Part shown: piece by piece, positions 50,463-58,606 of the stretch
Position numbering within the stretch: position 1 is the stretch's first letter
Layout of the letters: every line of letters starts with the position of its first letter
Origin: SIG299 sp964544055
GTDB lineage: Bacteria > Bacillota > Clostridia > Lachnospirales > Lachnospiraceae
DNA: 64,000 nt
Direction: 5' to 3'
Assembly: GCA_964544055.1 (NCBI GenBank)
Contig: CAZJAA010000010.1
Location: 9,847-73,846, forward strand
The notes under the pieces: generated by a model
The model's database searches: none
What the model saw: only the letters and a program-made list of their open reading frames with translations
Told to the model about the DNA's origin: nothing
Translations under genes and position numbers: made by a program

Positions 50463-52589
50463 TTATATATGGAGTACTCTGGAGTTAATTTCTTTCGTCT
50501 TTCCAACATTCCAGAAATTTTCTCCAAGGTAACCGCAGGTTCTTCTTGTAACATTCATTTTTGCATGATCTTTATTTCCACACTGCGGGCACTCCCACTC
50601 CATCTGGTCATTTATTGTAATTTCACCATCATATCCACAAACATGGCAATAATCTGATTTGGTGTTAAATTCTGCATACTGAATATTGTCGTAGATATAC
50701 TTCACCAGTTCTTCCAGTGCTTCCAGGTTGTGGCGCATATTTGGAATTTCTACATAGGAAATAGCACCACCGGAGGAAATAACCTGGAACTGGGACTCAA
50801 AGTCAAATTTATGGAATGCGTCTATTTTTTCCCGTACATCCACATGATAGGAATTTGTATAATATCCCTTATCCGTAACATCCGGAATATCACCAAAACG
50901 CTGTTTGTCAATTCTTGCAAAGCGGTAACACAAGGACTCTGCCGGCGTGCCATATAATCCAAAATGAATTCCGGTAACTTCTTTCCAGCCGTCCGTCGCC
51001 TTACGGAGACGTTTCATCAGCTTCATGGCAAATTCCTGTCCGCCCTCTTCGGTATGACTTTTACCGGTCATCAGCTTTGTAACCTCGTACAAGCCGATGT
51101 AGCCGAGAGAAATCGTGGAATAGCCATTGTGTAACAGCTTGTCTATTTTTTCGCCCTTTTTCAACCGTGCAATGGCACCATATTGCCAGTGAATCGGACT
51201 CACATCAGAAGTTGTTCCTTCCAGAGCGTGATGTCTGCACATCAGTGCCTCAAAGCAGAGTGCAAGACGTTCTTCCAGCAGCTGCCAGAAATATTCTTCA
51301 TTGCCCCGGGCAATAATGCCAATCTGAGGAAGATTAATAGAAACAACGCCCTGATTAAACCGTCCTTCGAATTTAAAGTTGCCTTTTTCATCTTTCCATG
51401 GTGTCAGAAAACTCCGGCAACCCATACAGCTGAACACGTTGCCTTCGTAATTTTCACGCATTTTCTTCGCCGAAATATAGTCCGGATACATTCTTTTTGC
51501 CGAGCACCGGATGGCAAGCTTCGTTACATAGTCATACTTTCCACCCTTTAAACAGTTGTGTTCATCCAGAACATAAATCAGCTTCGGAAATGCCGGTGTC
51601 ACATAAACACCCTTTTCATTTTTAATTCCCTCCAGCCGCTGACGAAGAATTTCTTCTACAATCAGAGCGTTTTCTTCCAGATATTCATCATCCTTGTCCA
51701 GATTTAAAAATAAAGTAACAAAAGGTGACTGACCGTTTGTTGTCATCAACGTGTTAATCTGATACTGTATCGTCTGCACACCGGAGCGAAGCTCATCTGT
51801 TAAACGGTCGTCCACAAATGCCTGGATGACCTCCTCGTTGACCGTATCTGCAAATTTTTCCCGATATCTTTTTTCGTATTTTTCCCTACTGTAGCGCAGG
51901 TATTTACCCAGATGGCGAATGTCCACCGACTGACCACCGTACTGGGAGCTGGCAACTGCCGCTATAATCTGGGTGACAATGGTACATGCTACCTGAAAAC
52001 TCTTTGGACTTTCAATCAGCTTGCCATTCATTACCGTGCCGTTATCAAGCATATCTCCGATGTTAATCAGGCAGCAGTTAAAAATCGGCTGAAGAAAATA
52101 GTCGGCATCATGGAAGTGTAAAACGCCCTCATCATGTGCTTTTGATATTTTTTCCGGAAGCAGGATTCTTCTGGTTAAGTCCTTGGATACCTCACCAGCA
52201 ATCAGATCACGCTGCGTTGACGCAATAACGGCATTTTTATTGGAATTTTCCTCCATGACATCCTTATTACTTGCCCGAATCAAGCTTAAAATGGATTCAT
52301 CCGTTGTATTGGACTTTCTTACTAACTCTCTTGTATATCGATAAATAATGTAGTTCTTTGCCAGGGAGAATTTTCCATCCTCCATCAGCTTCATCTCCAC
52401 AAAATCCTGAATTTCCTCCACCTGCATGGTTGGCTTTTTTAACGCCTCTATCTCAAGAAGAATCTGATTAATCTTCGACTCCTCCACTCTGTTCTCTTTA
52501 TGTACTGTTGCATTTGCCTTTATAATTGCATTAAAAATCTTGTTTCTGTCGTAATCCACGGTACGACCATCCCGTTTGATAACATTCAC
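50463..52589 (-). CDS. nrdD: Anaerobic ribonucleoside-triphosphate reductase
   Basis: A 708-residue class III ribonucleotide reductase that makes dNTPs without oxygen. An N-terminal ATP-cone (VIKRDGRTVDYDRNKIFNAI) is followed by the ten-stranded barrel; the C-terminus has two CxxC zinc pairs (CHVCG, CPQCG) and the glycyl radical site RTCGYLG. GTG 52589 is the best start: AGGAGG lies 9 bases before it, whereas the longer reading from GTG 52616 translates the ribosome site itself. The promoter carries two NrdR-like boxes. nrdG follows it. Confidence 0.95.
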   Translation of the reverse strand: MNVIKRDGRTVDYDRNKIFNAIIKANATVHKENRVEESKINQILLEIEALKKPTMQVEEIQDFVEMKLMEDGKFSLAKNYIIYRYTRELVRKSNTTDESILSLIRASNKDVMEENSNKNAVIASTQRDLIAGEVSKDLTRRILLPEKISKAHDEGVLHFHDADYFLQPIFNCCLINIGDMLDNGTVMNGKLIESPKSFQVACTIVTQIIAAVASSQYGGQSVDIRHLGKYLRYSREKYEKRYREKFADTVNEEVIQAFVDDRLTDELRSGVQTIQYQINTLMTTNGQSPFVTLFLNLDKDDEYLEENALIVEEILRQRLEGIKNEKGVYVTPAFPKLIYVLDEHNCLKGGKYDYVTKLAIRCSAKRMYPDYISAKKMRENYEGNVFSCMGCRSFLTPWKDEKGNFKFEGRFNQGVVSINLPQIGIIARGNEEYFWQLLEERLALCFEALMCRHHALEGTTSDVSPIHWQYGAIARLKKGEKIDKLLHNGYSTISLGYIGLYEVTKLMTGKSHTEEGGQEFAMKLMKRLRKATDGWKEVTGIHFGLYGTPAESLCYRFARIDKQRFGDIPDVTDKGYYTNSYHVDVREKIDAFHKFDFESQFQVISSGGAISYVEIPNMRHNLEALEELVKYIYDNIQYAEFNTKSDYCHVCGYDGEITINDQMEWECPQCGNKDHAKMNVTRRTCGYLGENFWNVGKTKEINSRVLHI

Positions 52590-52635
52590 TTTTCTTCTCC
52601 TCCTTTTTCCCCGCACATTGTCATGCCACTGAAAC

Positions 52636-52664
52636 AGTATAGCTTATTTTTTAGAGAATATCAA
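52636..52664 (-). promoter_or_regulatory. Sigma-A promoter of nrdDG
   Basis: On the minus strand TTGATA (52664-52659), 17-base spacer, TATACT (52641-52636). The -35 box lies within the proximal NrdR-like box. Confidence 0.75.
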
Positions 52665-52674
52665 TATATAGTTT
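52659..52674 (-). promoter_or_regulatory. NrdR box, promoter-proximal
   Basis: Minus-strand AAACTATATATTGATA matches the NrdR consensus (acaCTATATATaGtgt) in its core and covers the -35 box. NrdR is the universal repressor of ribonucleotide reductase genes and binds paired boxes. Confidence 0.65.
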
Positions 52675-52700
52675 TTAATTTCCGGATTTATTTTTATTTA

Positions 52701-52716
52701 GCACTATATCTAGTGT
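52701..52716 (-). promoter_or_regulatory. NrdR box, distal
   Basis: Minus-strand ACACTAGATATAGTGC differs from the ACACTATATATAGTGT consensus at two positions. Its centre is 42 bases from the proximal box centre, exactly four turns of B-DNA, so both would face the same side of the helix. Confidence 0.72.
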
Positions 52717-52775
52717 TGTAGAATATCTGATAATTGGACAAGTTTACAGAAAAGAGCATTCATTTCACACAACAC

Positions 52776-52840
52776 AAAAAGAACCCGGCAAGGCTGTTCG
52801 ACACAAAAGCAGTGCCATAGCCCGTCAGGTTCCTTTTATT
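52776..52840 (-). terminator. Probable terminator after the decayed exporter genes
   Basis: On the minus strand GGAACC with GGGCT (about 52817-52833) pairs with AGCC and GGGTTC (52782-52795), then UUUUU (52780-52776). Imperfect stem with a large loop. The gap 52617-52842 otherwise holds the nrdD promoter and NrdR boxes. Confidence 0.5.
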
Positions 52841-52842
52841 AT

Positions 52843-52932
52843 TTATGCTTCCGGCTCGTATTTCAGCTCCTCAACCGTTCCAAATGTAAAAACAAGCTCC
52901 AGGATTTCTGGATCTGCTTCCACCGCTCCTTT
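52843..52932 (-). pseudogene. Coding remnant continuing in frame after the GldG-like fragment
   Basis: Directly after the TAA of the GldG-like frame the same frame stays open for 29 codons, encoding GAVEADPEILELVFTFGTVEELKYEPEA before a stop at 52843 (quoted only in part: EILELVFTFGTVEEL). It lacks a start codon. It may be the tail of a DUF4340-type protein that normally follows GldG-like genes; this is a guess from operon structure. Confidence 0.35.
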
Positions 52933-53640
52933 TTATGCATGCTTTCTACGATATACAACCCACACGGTTCCGGTTATCAAAAAAGCAAGCGGCAGTAATA
53001 TAACAGTTACCAGCCCCCACATATTAATTTGTGCATCCGTAAGCACCAGTGATGTATCTTCTGTTAAGTCAATGGCACGTACTGCCACTGTATTGCTCTT
53101 CACATCGGCCAGCGCATTAATTGTATTGATTAACAGGTCAATATTTGCAAACGTAGAGCTTCCGGCATACGCCTCATTAAACATATAATAGCTGGAATAG
53201 ACTGCCAGTTTTGCATCCGTATTAGAATCCTCTACACAGACTCCGACATAAAACGCACCGCTTGCATCGCCTTCCTCCTGATAGAACGACTGTGCATCAA
53301 TATTTTTCTCATAAGCATAAGAAGACGTTGTCAAAAATGCCCGCTGTGTCAGATTTTCCGGAGCATTCTCCGTAAAATACAATGGGCTGGAATGCTGTGC
53401 AATAATATATTTTCCTGCCGAAATTCCGCTGGTAATGTCATGAGAAACTGTCTGTGGCAGCAAAACATATTGTGCCTGCATATAATATCTGGAACTACCT
53501 TCAAAAATCAAGCCCCCGGACAGTTCAATTCCATATGCTTCCAACAAGGAAAGAAAATTTGGATGCTCCACATTCAGATAGCTTACAACAAATATCATTT
53601 TTCCTCCCTGCTTATAAAAAATGTATTTCCGGAATCTTCT
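52933..53640 (-). pseudogene. 5'-truncated GldG-like (ABC-type uncharacterised transport system) gene
   Basis: The readable protein from ATG 53598 has 221 residues: a soluble part (IFVVSYLNVEHPNFLSLLEAYGIEL, shown in parts) and one C-terminal transmembrane helix with a YRRKHA end. This matches the C-terminal third of GldG-family proteins that work with ABC exporters. The frame stays open 14 codons upstream of the ATG and encodes YKQGGK, the family's usual GGK motif, so the ATG is internal and the N-terminal half is gone. GGGAGG happens to precede the ATG, so a fragment could still be made. Confidence 0.55.
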
Positions 53641-53831
53641 TTAAACGAATTACCCGGCTATTTTCTCACATTTTTTTGATTTGCTCACTTTTCAGTGTAA
53701 AATAAATTTCGTAAAATACCTTGTAGCTTCTGTGAATAAAATGTGAAATCTGTTTTCTACTAAAAAAGTGGAAACCAGACAACCACTGCTACATATATTT
53801 AGACTGTAAATAAACTTTGGGAGGATCCATT

Positions 53832-54062
53832 ATGGGATGCTTTTCTAACTGTGGCAGCAACAGCTGCTTAATCATTATTCTTCTTTTATTATTCTGTGGC
53901 GGTAATGACGGCTGTGGCTGCGGTAACAACAGTAATGACTGCAACAGCTGCTTCTGGATTATCCTTTTACTGCTTTTCTGTGGCGGCGGCTGCGGTAACA
54001 ACAACGGTTTTGTAACCGCAAACAACGGCTGTGGCTGCAACAACTGCAATACCTGCTGCTAG
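53832..54062 (+). CDS. Cysteine- and glycine-rich small membrane peptide with internal duplication
   Basis: A 76-residue peptide with about 14 cysteines. Two similar units follow each other: NSCLIIILLLLFCGG and NSCFWIILLLLFCGGG, each a short hydrophobic helix followed by a Gly/Asn/Cys-rich stretch. The ATG at 53832 has GGGAGG 7 bases upstream. I recall similar proteins in Lachnospiraceae mis-annotated as chorion-like high-cysteine proteins; their role is unknown, a spore-surface or metal-binding role being possible. It has its own strong terminator and so is a single-gene unit. Confidence 0.72.
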   Translation: MGCFSNCGSNSCLIIILLLLFCGGNDGCGCGNNSNDCNSCFWIILLLLFCGGGCGNNNGFVTANNGCGCNNCNTCC

Positions 54063-54079
54063 TTTTGGAGCAGCAATCC

Positions 54080-54116
54080 GGGGCATCACCTGTGTGATGC
54101 CCCATTTTTTGTTTTT
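54080..54116 (+). terminator. Intrinsic terminator of the cysteine-rich peptide gene
   Basis: A perfect 10-bp stem (54080-54089 with 54094-54103) with CTGT loop, then TTTTTTGTTTTT. Confidence 0.92.
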
Positions 54117-54131
54117 CTTTCCGTTTCCGTC

Positions 54132-54160
54132 TTGCTTATTTTTCTAAAATCCGATATACT
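54132..54160 (+). promoter_or_regulatory. Sigma-A promoter of aroC
   Basis: TTGCTT (54132-54137), 17-base spacer, TATACT (54155-54160). The leader to the ATG at 54222 is about 55 bases. Confidence 0.6.
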
Positions 54161-54221
54161 GATTACATTATTACGTTGTCGCATCAAAGTATACAATGCA
54201 ACAGAATTGAGGTAAACAACT

Positions 54222-55397
54222 ATGGCAGGTTCGTCATTTGGAACAATTTTTAAAGTAACTACCTTTGGTGAGTCCCACGGTGCAGGTCTCGGTGCAGTAC
54301 TTGATGGCTGTCCCGCCGGGCTTCCCATCAGTGAAGAAAGCATCCAGAATTATTTAAACCAACGCAAACCCGGTCAGACAAGCTATTCTACCCCTCGCAA
54401 GGAGCAGGACAAAATTCGCATTCTTTCCGGGGTTTTCGAAGGAAAAACCACCGGAACTCCTATTCTTCTCCTTGCCGAAAACGAAACACAGCGTTCGCAG
54501 GACTACGCAGACATTGCCTCCTGCTATCGTCCGGGACATGCCGATTATACATTTGATAAAAAATACGGATTCCGGGATTACAGAGGCGGTGGCCGCTCAT
54601 CCGGAAGGGAAACGCTTGGACGCGTAGCTGCCGGTGCCATTGCCATTGAATTTTTAAAAAGTCTTGGAATTGAACTTTGTGCCTATACCAAATCCATCGG
54701 TTCTGTTTTCTGTCAGAAAAATAACTATATTTTCTGTTTGAGTGAAGATAACCTAGGCACGGAACGTGTACTTTTTGACCGAATTTCAAAAAAAGGCTTA
54801 GAAAAGCTTCGTGCCTGCAAGTTTGCAAGTCCGCTTTATATGCCGGACGAAGAAGCCTCCAGCGCAGCAGAAAATGCACTTGCCGCATCTATGGAACAGG
54901 GCGACTCCATGGGCGGCATCATTGAATGCGTTGTTTCCGGTATGCCTGCCGGCATTGGAGAACCAGTCTTCGACAAGCTGGATGCTTCCCTTGCCAAAGC
55001 AATGTTTTCTATTGGTGCAGTAAAGGGCTTTGAACTGGGAGCCGGTTTTTCTGCTGCAAAGCTGAAGGGTTCTGAAAACAATGATGCTTTCTTAACGGAA
55101 AACAGCGAAATACGCAAAGCAACCAACCACGCTGGCGGTATCCTAGGAGGTATCAGCGACGGCAGCGACATCATCTTCCGCACAGCCATCAAGCCGACGC
55201 CTTCTATTTTTGCCGAGCAAAGCACAGTCAGCACAAACGGCACTGCCATTTCCCTGAAAATCAAAGGGCGTCATGACCCGGTCATCGTTCCAAGAGCCGT
55301 TGTTGTAGTAGAAGCCATGACTGCACTTACCATTGCAGATGCCCTGCTTATCAATATGCATTCCCGTCTGGATGATATAACAAAATTTTATAGCTAG
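54222..55397 (+). CDS. aroC: Chorismate synthase
   Basis: A 391-residue FMN-dependent lyase that converts EPSP to chorismate, the last shared step toward aromatic amino acids. Signatures are FGESHGAGLGAVLDGCPAGL, YRGGGRSSGRETLGRVAAGA (split here: GGRSSGRET and GRVAAGAIA) and KPTPSI near the C-terminus. Length is normal. GAGGTAAAC precedes the ATG. It is alone, not with other aro genes, between its own promoter and a bidirectional terminator. Confidence 0.96.
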   Translation: MAGSSFGTIFKVTTFGESHGAGLGAVLDGCPAGLPISEESIQNYLNQRKPGQTSYSTPRKEQDKIRILSGVFEGKTTGTPILLLAENETQRSQDYADIASCYRPGHADYTFDKKYGFRDYRGGGRSSGRETLGRVAAGAIAIEFLKSLGIELCAYTKSIGSVFCQKNNYIFCLSEDNLGTERVLFDRISKKGLEKLRACKFASPLYMPDEEASSAAENALAASMEQGDSMGGIIECVVSGMPAGIGEPVFDKLDASLAKAMFSIGAVKGFELGAGFSAAKLKGSENNDAFLTENSEIRKATNHAGGILGGISDGSDIIFRTAIKPTPSIFAEQSTVSTNGTAISLKIKGRHDPVIVPRAVVVVEAMTALTIADALLINMHSRLDDITKFYS

Positions 55398-55454
55398 TAT
55401 ATCAAATGCTTAATAACCGGACGAAATACGCAAAATATTTCGTTCCCACTACCA

Positions 55455-55504
55455 GGGTGGATTAGGGACTTTCACCCATTAGAAACGTGCGCCTCTAGGC
55501 GCAC
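55455..55504. repeat. Tandem small hairpins downstream of aroC
   Basis: GGGTG/CACCC (55455-55459 with 55473-55477) is followed by an 18-base palindromic hairpin GTGCGCCTCTAGGCGCAC (55487-55504). The joined sequence TTTCACCCATTAGAAACGTG resembles an intergenic motif I recall from several Firmicutes, possibly an insertion-sequence end. No T-run follows. Confidence 0.4.
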
Positions 55505-55508
55505 ATTG

Positions 55509-55547
55509 AAAAAGCGTCAGGAAAGTTAAGTTTCCTGACGCTTTTCT
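55509..55547. terminator. Bidirectional terminator between aroC and the YegP-like gene
   Basis: A perfect 15-bp stem (55510-55524 with 55531-55545) with 6-base loop, A-rich before and T-rich after, serving both convergent transcripts. Confidence 0.9.
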
Positions 55548-55568
55548 TATATTACATTGAAATAAAAA

Positions 55569-55937
55569 TTATTCCTCTACGATTTCAGCCTCTGCTGCAT
55601 TCTTCTTTACAGATGCAATTCCATTATCACAGTTTGCCATAGTGGTGTAACCTTCGCTCACTGCAATAATCTGTCCATTGGTTGCCTTTAAGCGGAATCT
55701 GAACTCACCAGCCTTGTCCTTGTATACCTCGAACTTAGGATTTTTCTGTGTTTCATAGCCCTCTACTGTCTGATTTTCTACGTTAGCTATTGGAGCATTC
55801 TTCTGCACACTGGCAATTCCGTTTTTGCATGCATTCATTGTTGTGTAAATTTCGGAAGTTGCAATGACCTGTCCATTGCTTGCCTTTAAATCAAACTTAA
55901 CTCCTGTGTTAGTTTTCTTAATAACAAACTTTCCCAT
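55569..55937 (-). CDS. DUF1508 (YegP-like) two-repeat protein
   Basis: A 122-residue soluble protein made of two DUF1508 units (about 1-55 and 65-118). Each unit carries FDLKASNGQVIATSE or FRFRLKATNGQIIAVSE, then YTTM and NGIASVKKNA. YegP-type proteins are small, often stress-linked, and of unknown biochemical role. GGGAGG precedes the ATG. It is a single-gene unit converging on aroC. Confidence 0.88.
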   Translation of the reverse strand: MGKFVIKKTNTGVKFDLKASNGQVIATSEIYTTMNACKNGIASVQKNAPIANVENQTVEGYETQKNPKFEVYKDKAGEFRFRLKATNGQIIAVSEGYTTMANCDNGIASVKKNAAEAEIVEE

Positions 55938-56057
55938 AAAAAACCTCCCATTTATGTTTTGTAAAAAATTATACTATTATAATACAACATATTTCTGATA
56001 AATACAAGAAAAAAGTTTAAAACAGAAAAGATATGAAAAGATAAAATGATTTTTGTC

Positions 56058-56086
56058 TTGCAATAACGTTCCGTTTATGGTATAAT
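56058..56086 (+). promoter_or_regulatory. Sigma-A promoter of the LysR-type gene
   Basis: TTGCAA (56058-56063), 17-base spacer, perfect TATAAT (56081-56086); leader of about 50 bases. Confidence 0.8.
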
Positions 56087-56143
56087 CATTTTGCATAGTA
56101 GTTCAGACTATTATAACTTTTATTTATACCTAAGGAGTAGTTT

Positions 56144-57121
56144 ATGGAACCCGAAGCGGCATTATCCACATATCACATTTTCAACGCAGTTGCAGAAACC
56201 GGCAATCTTTCCAAAGCCGCAAAGCTGCTGTACATCAGTCAGCCTGCCATCAGCCGTGCCGTAAGCAAATTAGAGCACAGTCTTTCTGTCAAGCTCTTTA
56301 TCCGTGGTTCCCGCGGAGTCCGTCTCACAGAAGAAGGCCGCCTGTTATACGAGCACACAAAAACAGCCTTCGACTCTCTACGTCAGGTAGAAGAAGACCT
56401 GCGCCGAATGAACACTCTCGGCATCCGCACCCTGCGTATTGGAGCAAGTTCCATGCTCTGTAAGCATATTCTCATACCGCAGCTGCAAAACTTCATTCAG
56501 AAGCAACCGCACATTCAGGTTACTGTCTGCTGCCGCTCTTCCTCCGAACTGGTTACTCTTTTAGAAAATAAAAAAATTGATATTGCACTCATCAGCCAGC
56601 CGGACAGTCTGCATGCTCTCGATTATTTTCCGCTTGCTGAAGTTGAAAATACATTTGTCGCCACAGAAAGCTATCTGAACCACCTTACCCAGCGAATTTC
56701 AGAAGTTTCTGACCCAGTTACTACAAAAGGCAGACGCAGCACAACCAGAAAAAATGTTTCTTCCATCCAGACCTGGCTAAAAGAAGGGCTTCTTCTGCTT
56801 CCCGGCGAAACTAACATTTCCCGTCTCTGCGTCAACCGCTACTTCAATAACCAACATCTAGAAACCGGTCACACACTGGAGCTTAACGATATGCAGCAAT
56901 TAATCGACTTCTCCAAAGTTGGAATCGGTATTGGATGTGTTATCAAAGAATTTGTACAAAACGAGCTTGCAGAACGTTCCCTGACCGAACTACCGCTTCC
57001 CGAAAAATTTCAAAAGCGCAGTATCGGACTCGCCTACAGTAAAACCTCACTGCAGGCTGCCCCGGTCCAGACTTTCATCGATTTTATATCCTCTCAGATT
57101 CTTCTGAACGACGCATTCTGA
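56144..57121 (+). CDS. LysR-family transcriptional regulator
   Basis: A 325-residue regulator. N-terminal helix-turn-helix: LSTYHIFNAVAETGNLSKAAKLLYISQPAISRAV (in parts: NLSKAAKLL and SQPAISRAV), followed by the linker helix and a periplasmic-binding-like effector domain (LRIGASSMLCKHILIPQL, KIDIALISQP). AAGGAG precedes the ATG. The downstream gene follows at 25 bases on the same strand and is probably cotranscribed, so this regulator might control it, but no inverted LysR site was evident. Effector unknown. Confidence 0.9.
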   Translation: MEPEAALSTYHIFNAVAETGNLSKAAKLLYISQPAISRAVSKLEHSLSVKLFIRGSRGVRLTEEGRLLYEHTKTAFDSLRQVEEDLRRMNTLGIRTLRIGASSMLCKHILIPQLQNFIQKQPHIQVTVCCRSSSELVTLLENKKIDIALISQPDSLHALDYFPLAEVENTFVATESYLNHLTQRISEVSDPVTTKGRRSTTRKNVSSIQTWLKEGLLLLPGETNISRLCVNRYFNNQHLETGHTLELNDMQQLIDFSKVGIGIGCVIKEFVQNELAERSLTELPLPEKFQKRSIGLAYSKTSLQAAPVQTFIDFISSQILLNDAF

Positions 57122-57146
57122 GCCGGATTTTACAAAGGAGGTTCCA

Positions 57147-58094
57147 ATGAACACCAATAAAACATATAAAAGATTAAAAAGACGCTTTAAGAAAAAATTG
57201 TATCTATTTTTAGTAAAAGTCGATGCCATCGATTTCAGCCGATTTCGTCCATTATTTTATCTGACGTTGATTGCAGCCATACTTTTGGCCTTAGCAAAGC
57301 TGCCAACCTTTGAAACAGATAACCGCACATTTCCTCCGGCTGTACAAGGAGCAGAGCTTGCTTCCGCAATCCGCTCCCTGTCCTCCGAAAACAGTGTCTG
57401 CTCCGCAGACATCATCGCATTATTTTCTCCCGAAAATTCTGCGGAAGAATCCTCCTCTGTCGAAAAAGAAATACTTTACAGCTTCTATCTTACTGGCAGG
57501 GAGCTTTCCTATCTTGCAGAAGGTGCCGTTACCGCTGTTTCCAAAAACTCCTCCGTTTATCTGGACGGTCTGAACTACACCTACCATAAAAACCGACTGC
57601 CATTCAACCGTGTCACCAGGCTTACTTTACGTTCCGGCGACGAACTTACCGACAACCAGTTGTACCATGTCATCAGCACGGAAGATATTTTTTCACTCTT
57701 CCATTACATTTCCTACCGCTCCCTTGGAATTATGCGCATTCATCCAAAGGATGCAACAGGCAGCCTTCTGTCCGACTATCAGAAAGTTGTCTTTACTGAA
57801 ACCGGAACACCGCTTACCATCCATGCCGTAAAAGAGTCAGTCAAAACTGCTCCATTGAGTGCAGCTACTTCCGTTTCAATCGTAACAAAACAGCATGGTT
57901 TTAATTTAATCGACCTGATAAAAGAACCAAACAAAATCACCCTTTGCGTGTGTGCTTTATTTCTGGCACTGGTATCTCTTCTCTGGTACATTGTTCCACA
58001 CTTGCACCGCATCCGCATCTGGTTTCGGATTTATCGCATTCGAAGCAGAAAACGCAGTTCTCATACGTTTTACAGGTTAAAAAAAAGATATTAA
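57147..58094 (+). CDS. Membrane-anchored protein with a 5'-nucleotidase C-terminal-like domain
   Basis: A 315-residue protein with one N-terminal helix (about 36-54) and one near the C-terminus (about 268-288), so the middle is outside and both basic ends are inside. The middle, GRELSYLAEGAVTAVSKNSSVYLDGL, NRVTRLTLRSGDELTDNQLYHVIST (seen in parts), follows the substrate-binding C-terminal domain of UshA-type 5'-nucleotidases. The catalytic metallophosphatase domain (DXH, GNHE) is absent. It may bind nucleotides or be a decayed nucleotidase. AAAGGAGG precedes the ATG; it follows the LysR gene. Confidence 0.6.
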   Translation: MNTNKTYKRLKRRFKKKLYLFLVKVDAIDFSRFRPLFYLTLIAAILLALAKLPTFETDNRTFPPAVQGAELASAIRSLSSENSVCSADIIALFSPENSAEESSSVEKEILYSFYLTGRELSYLAEGAVTAVSKNSSVYLDGLNYTYHKNRLPFNRVTRLTLRSGDELTDNQLYHVISTEDIFSLFHYISYRSLGIMRIHPKDATGSLLSDYQKVVFTETGTPLTIHAVKESVKTAPLSAATSVSIVTKQHGFNLIDLIKEPNKITLCVCALFLALVSLLWYIVPHLHRIRIWFRIYRIRSRKRSSHTFYRLKKRY

Positions 58095-58110
58095 AGCCAG
58101 ACCGGCTTTT
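58093..58110 (+). terminator. Weak terminator at the end of the LysR transcript
   Basis: AAAGCC (58093-58098) pairs with GGCTTT (58104-58109), followed by a short T-run; it overlaps the stop codon. Confidence 0.45.
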
Positions 58111-58133
58111 GCCTTATATCCTGTCACATCCAA

Positions 58134-58214
58134 ATTGAGTAGGAGAAATTTCTCGTTTATGAGAAATTTCTTCCTCTCACACTACCGTATGTACGGTTCC
58201 GTATACGGCGGTTC
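58134..58214 (-). mobile_element. Group II intron relic: domains V and VI only
   Basis: Read on the minus strand, GAACCGCC...GTACATACGGTAGTGTG forms the compact hairpin of domain V with an ACCGCC strand, as in bacterial class C-like introns, and the following AGAGG stem, closing near CCTACTCAAT, is domain VI with its unpaired A. Upstream intron domains and the reverse transcriptase are missing. 5' truncation is common for group II retrotransposition. The relic immediately follows a truncated XRE gene whose stop codon it supplies. The assignment is by pattern recall. Confidence 0.6.
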
Positions 58215-58467
58215 ATAATTCCAATGTAATTTTCCTAAGATAGTAAATCTCATATGCCGCCTCACTGTATAGGAACTCCATTTTATTAATCGACTTCCCC
58301 AACCGCTCAATCAGACGCTCCAGTACAAAAAAATCCGGAAAACGTTCACTACTTTCCAATCTCTGTAGTACCGAGACAGAACACAGACCTTCTGACAACA
58401 TCTGCATACTAATTTTTCTTTTACCTCGCTCGTAACCTATCATTCTTCCAATCATTCGTTTATCCAT
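58213..58467 (-). pseudogene. XRE-family regulator, truncated to its N-terminal part
   Basis: An 84-residue remainder of a helix-turn-helix regulator. KRMIGRMIGYERGKRKISMQML and the following LCSVSVLQRLESSERFPDFFVLERLIERLGKS (in parts) match the N-terminal domain of large XRE/TPR regulators of about 300-400 residues. The frame ends on entering the intron relic at 58214. ATG 58467 has AAAGGAAAAA upstream. The gene has lost its sensor/TPR region and is probably non-functional. Confidence 0.6.
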
Positions 58468-58606
58468 CGTATTTTTCCTTTTTCCTACCATGGATTCTGC
58501 TGACTTCTCACAGTTCGTTGTTACTAGACTAATGTTTCAAAAACACACAATACAACATGATGTGAGGCTTTTGGCAAAAGAACCTGTTCTGCCATCTTTC
58601 TGTTGA

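Noticed and set aside
53789..54049. Leftward open frame of 86 codons rich in Leu/Pro opposite the cysteine-rich peptide gene
   Set aside because: It is the mirror of the repetitive Cys/Gly coding sequence, with no ribosome site; the rightward frame has GGGAGG and a terminator.
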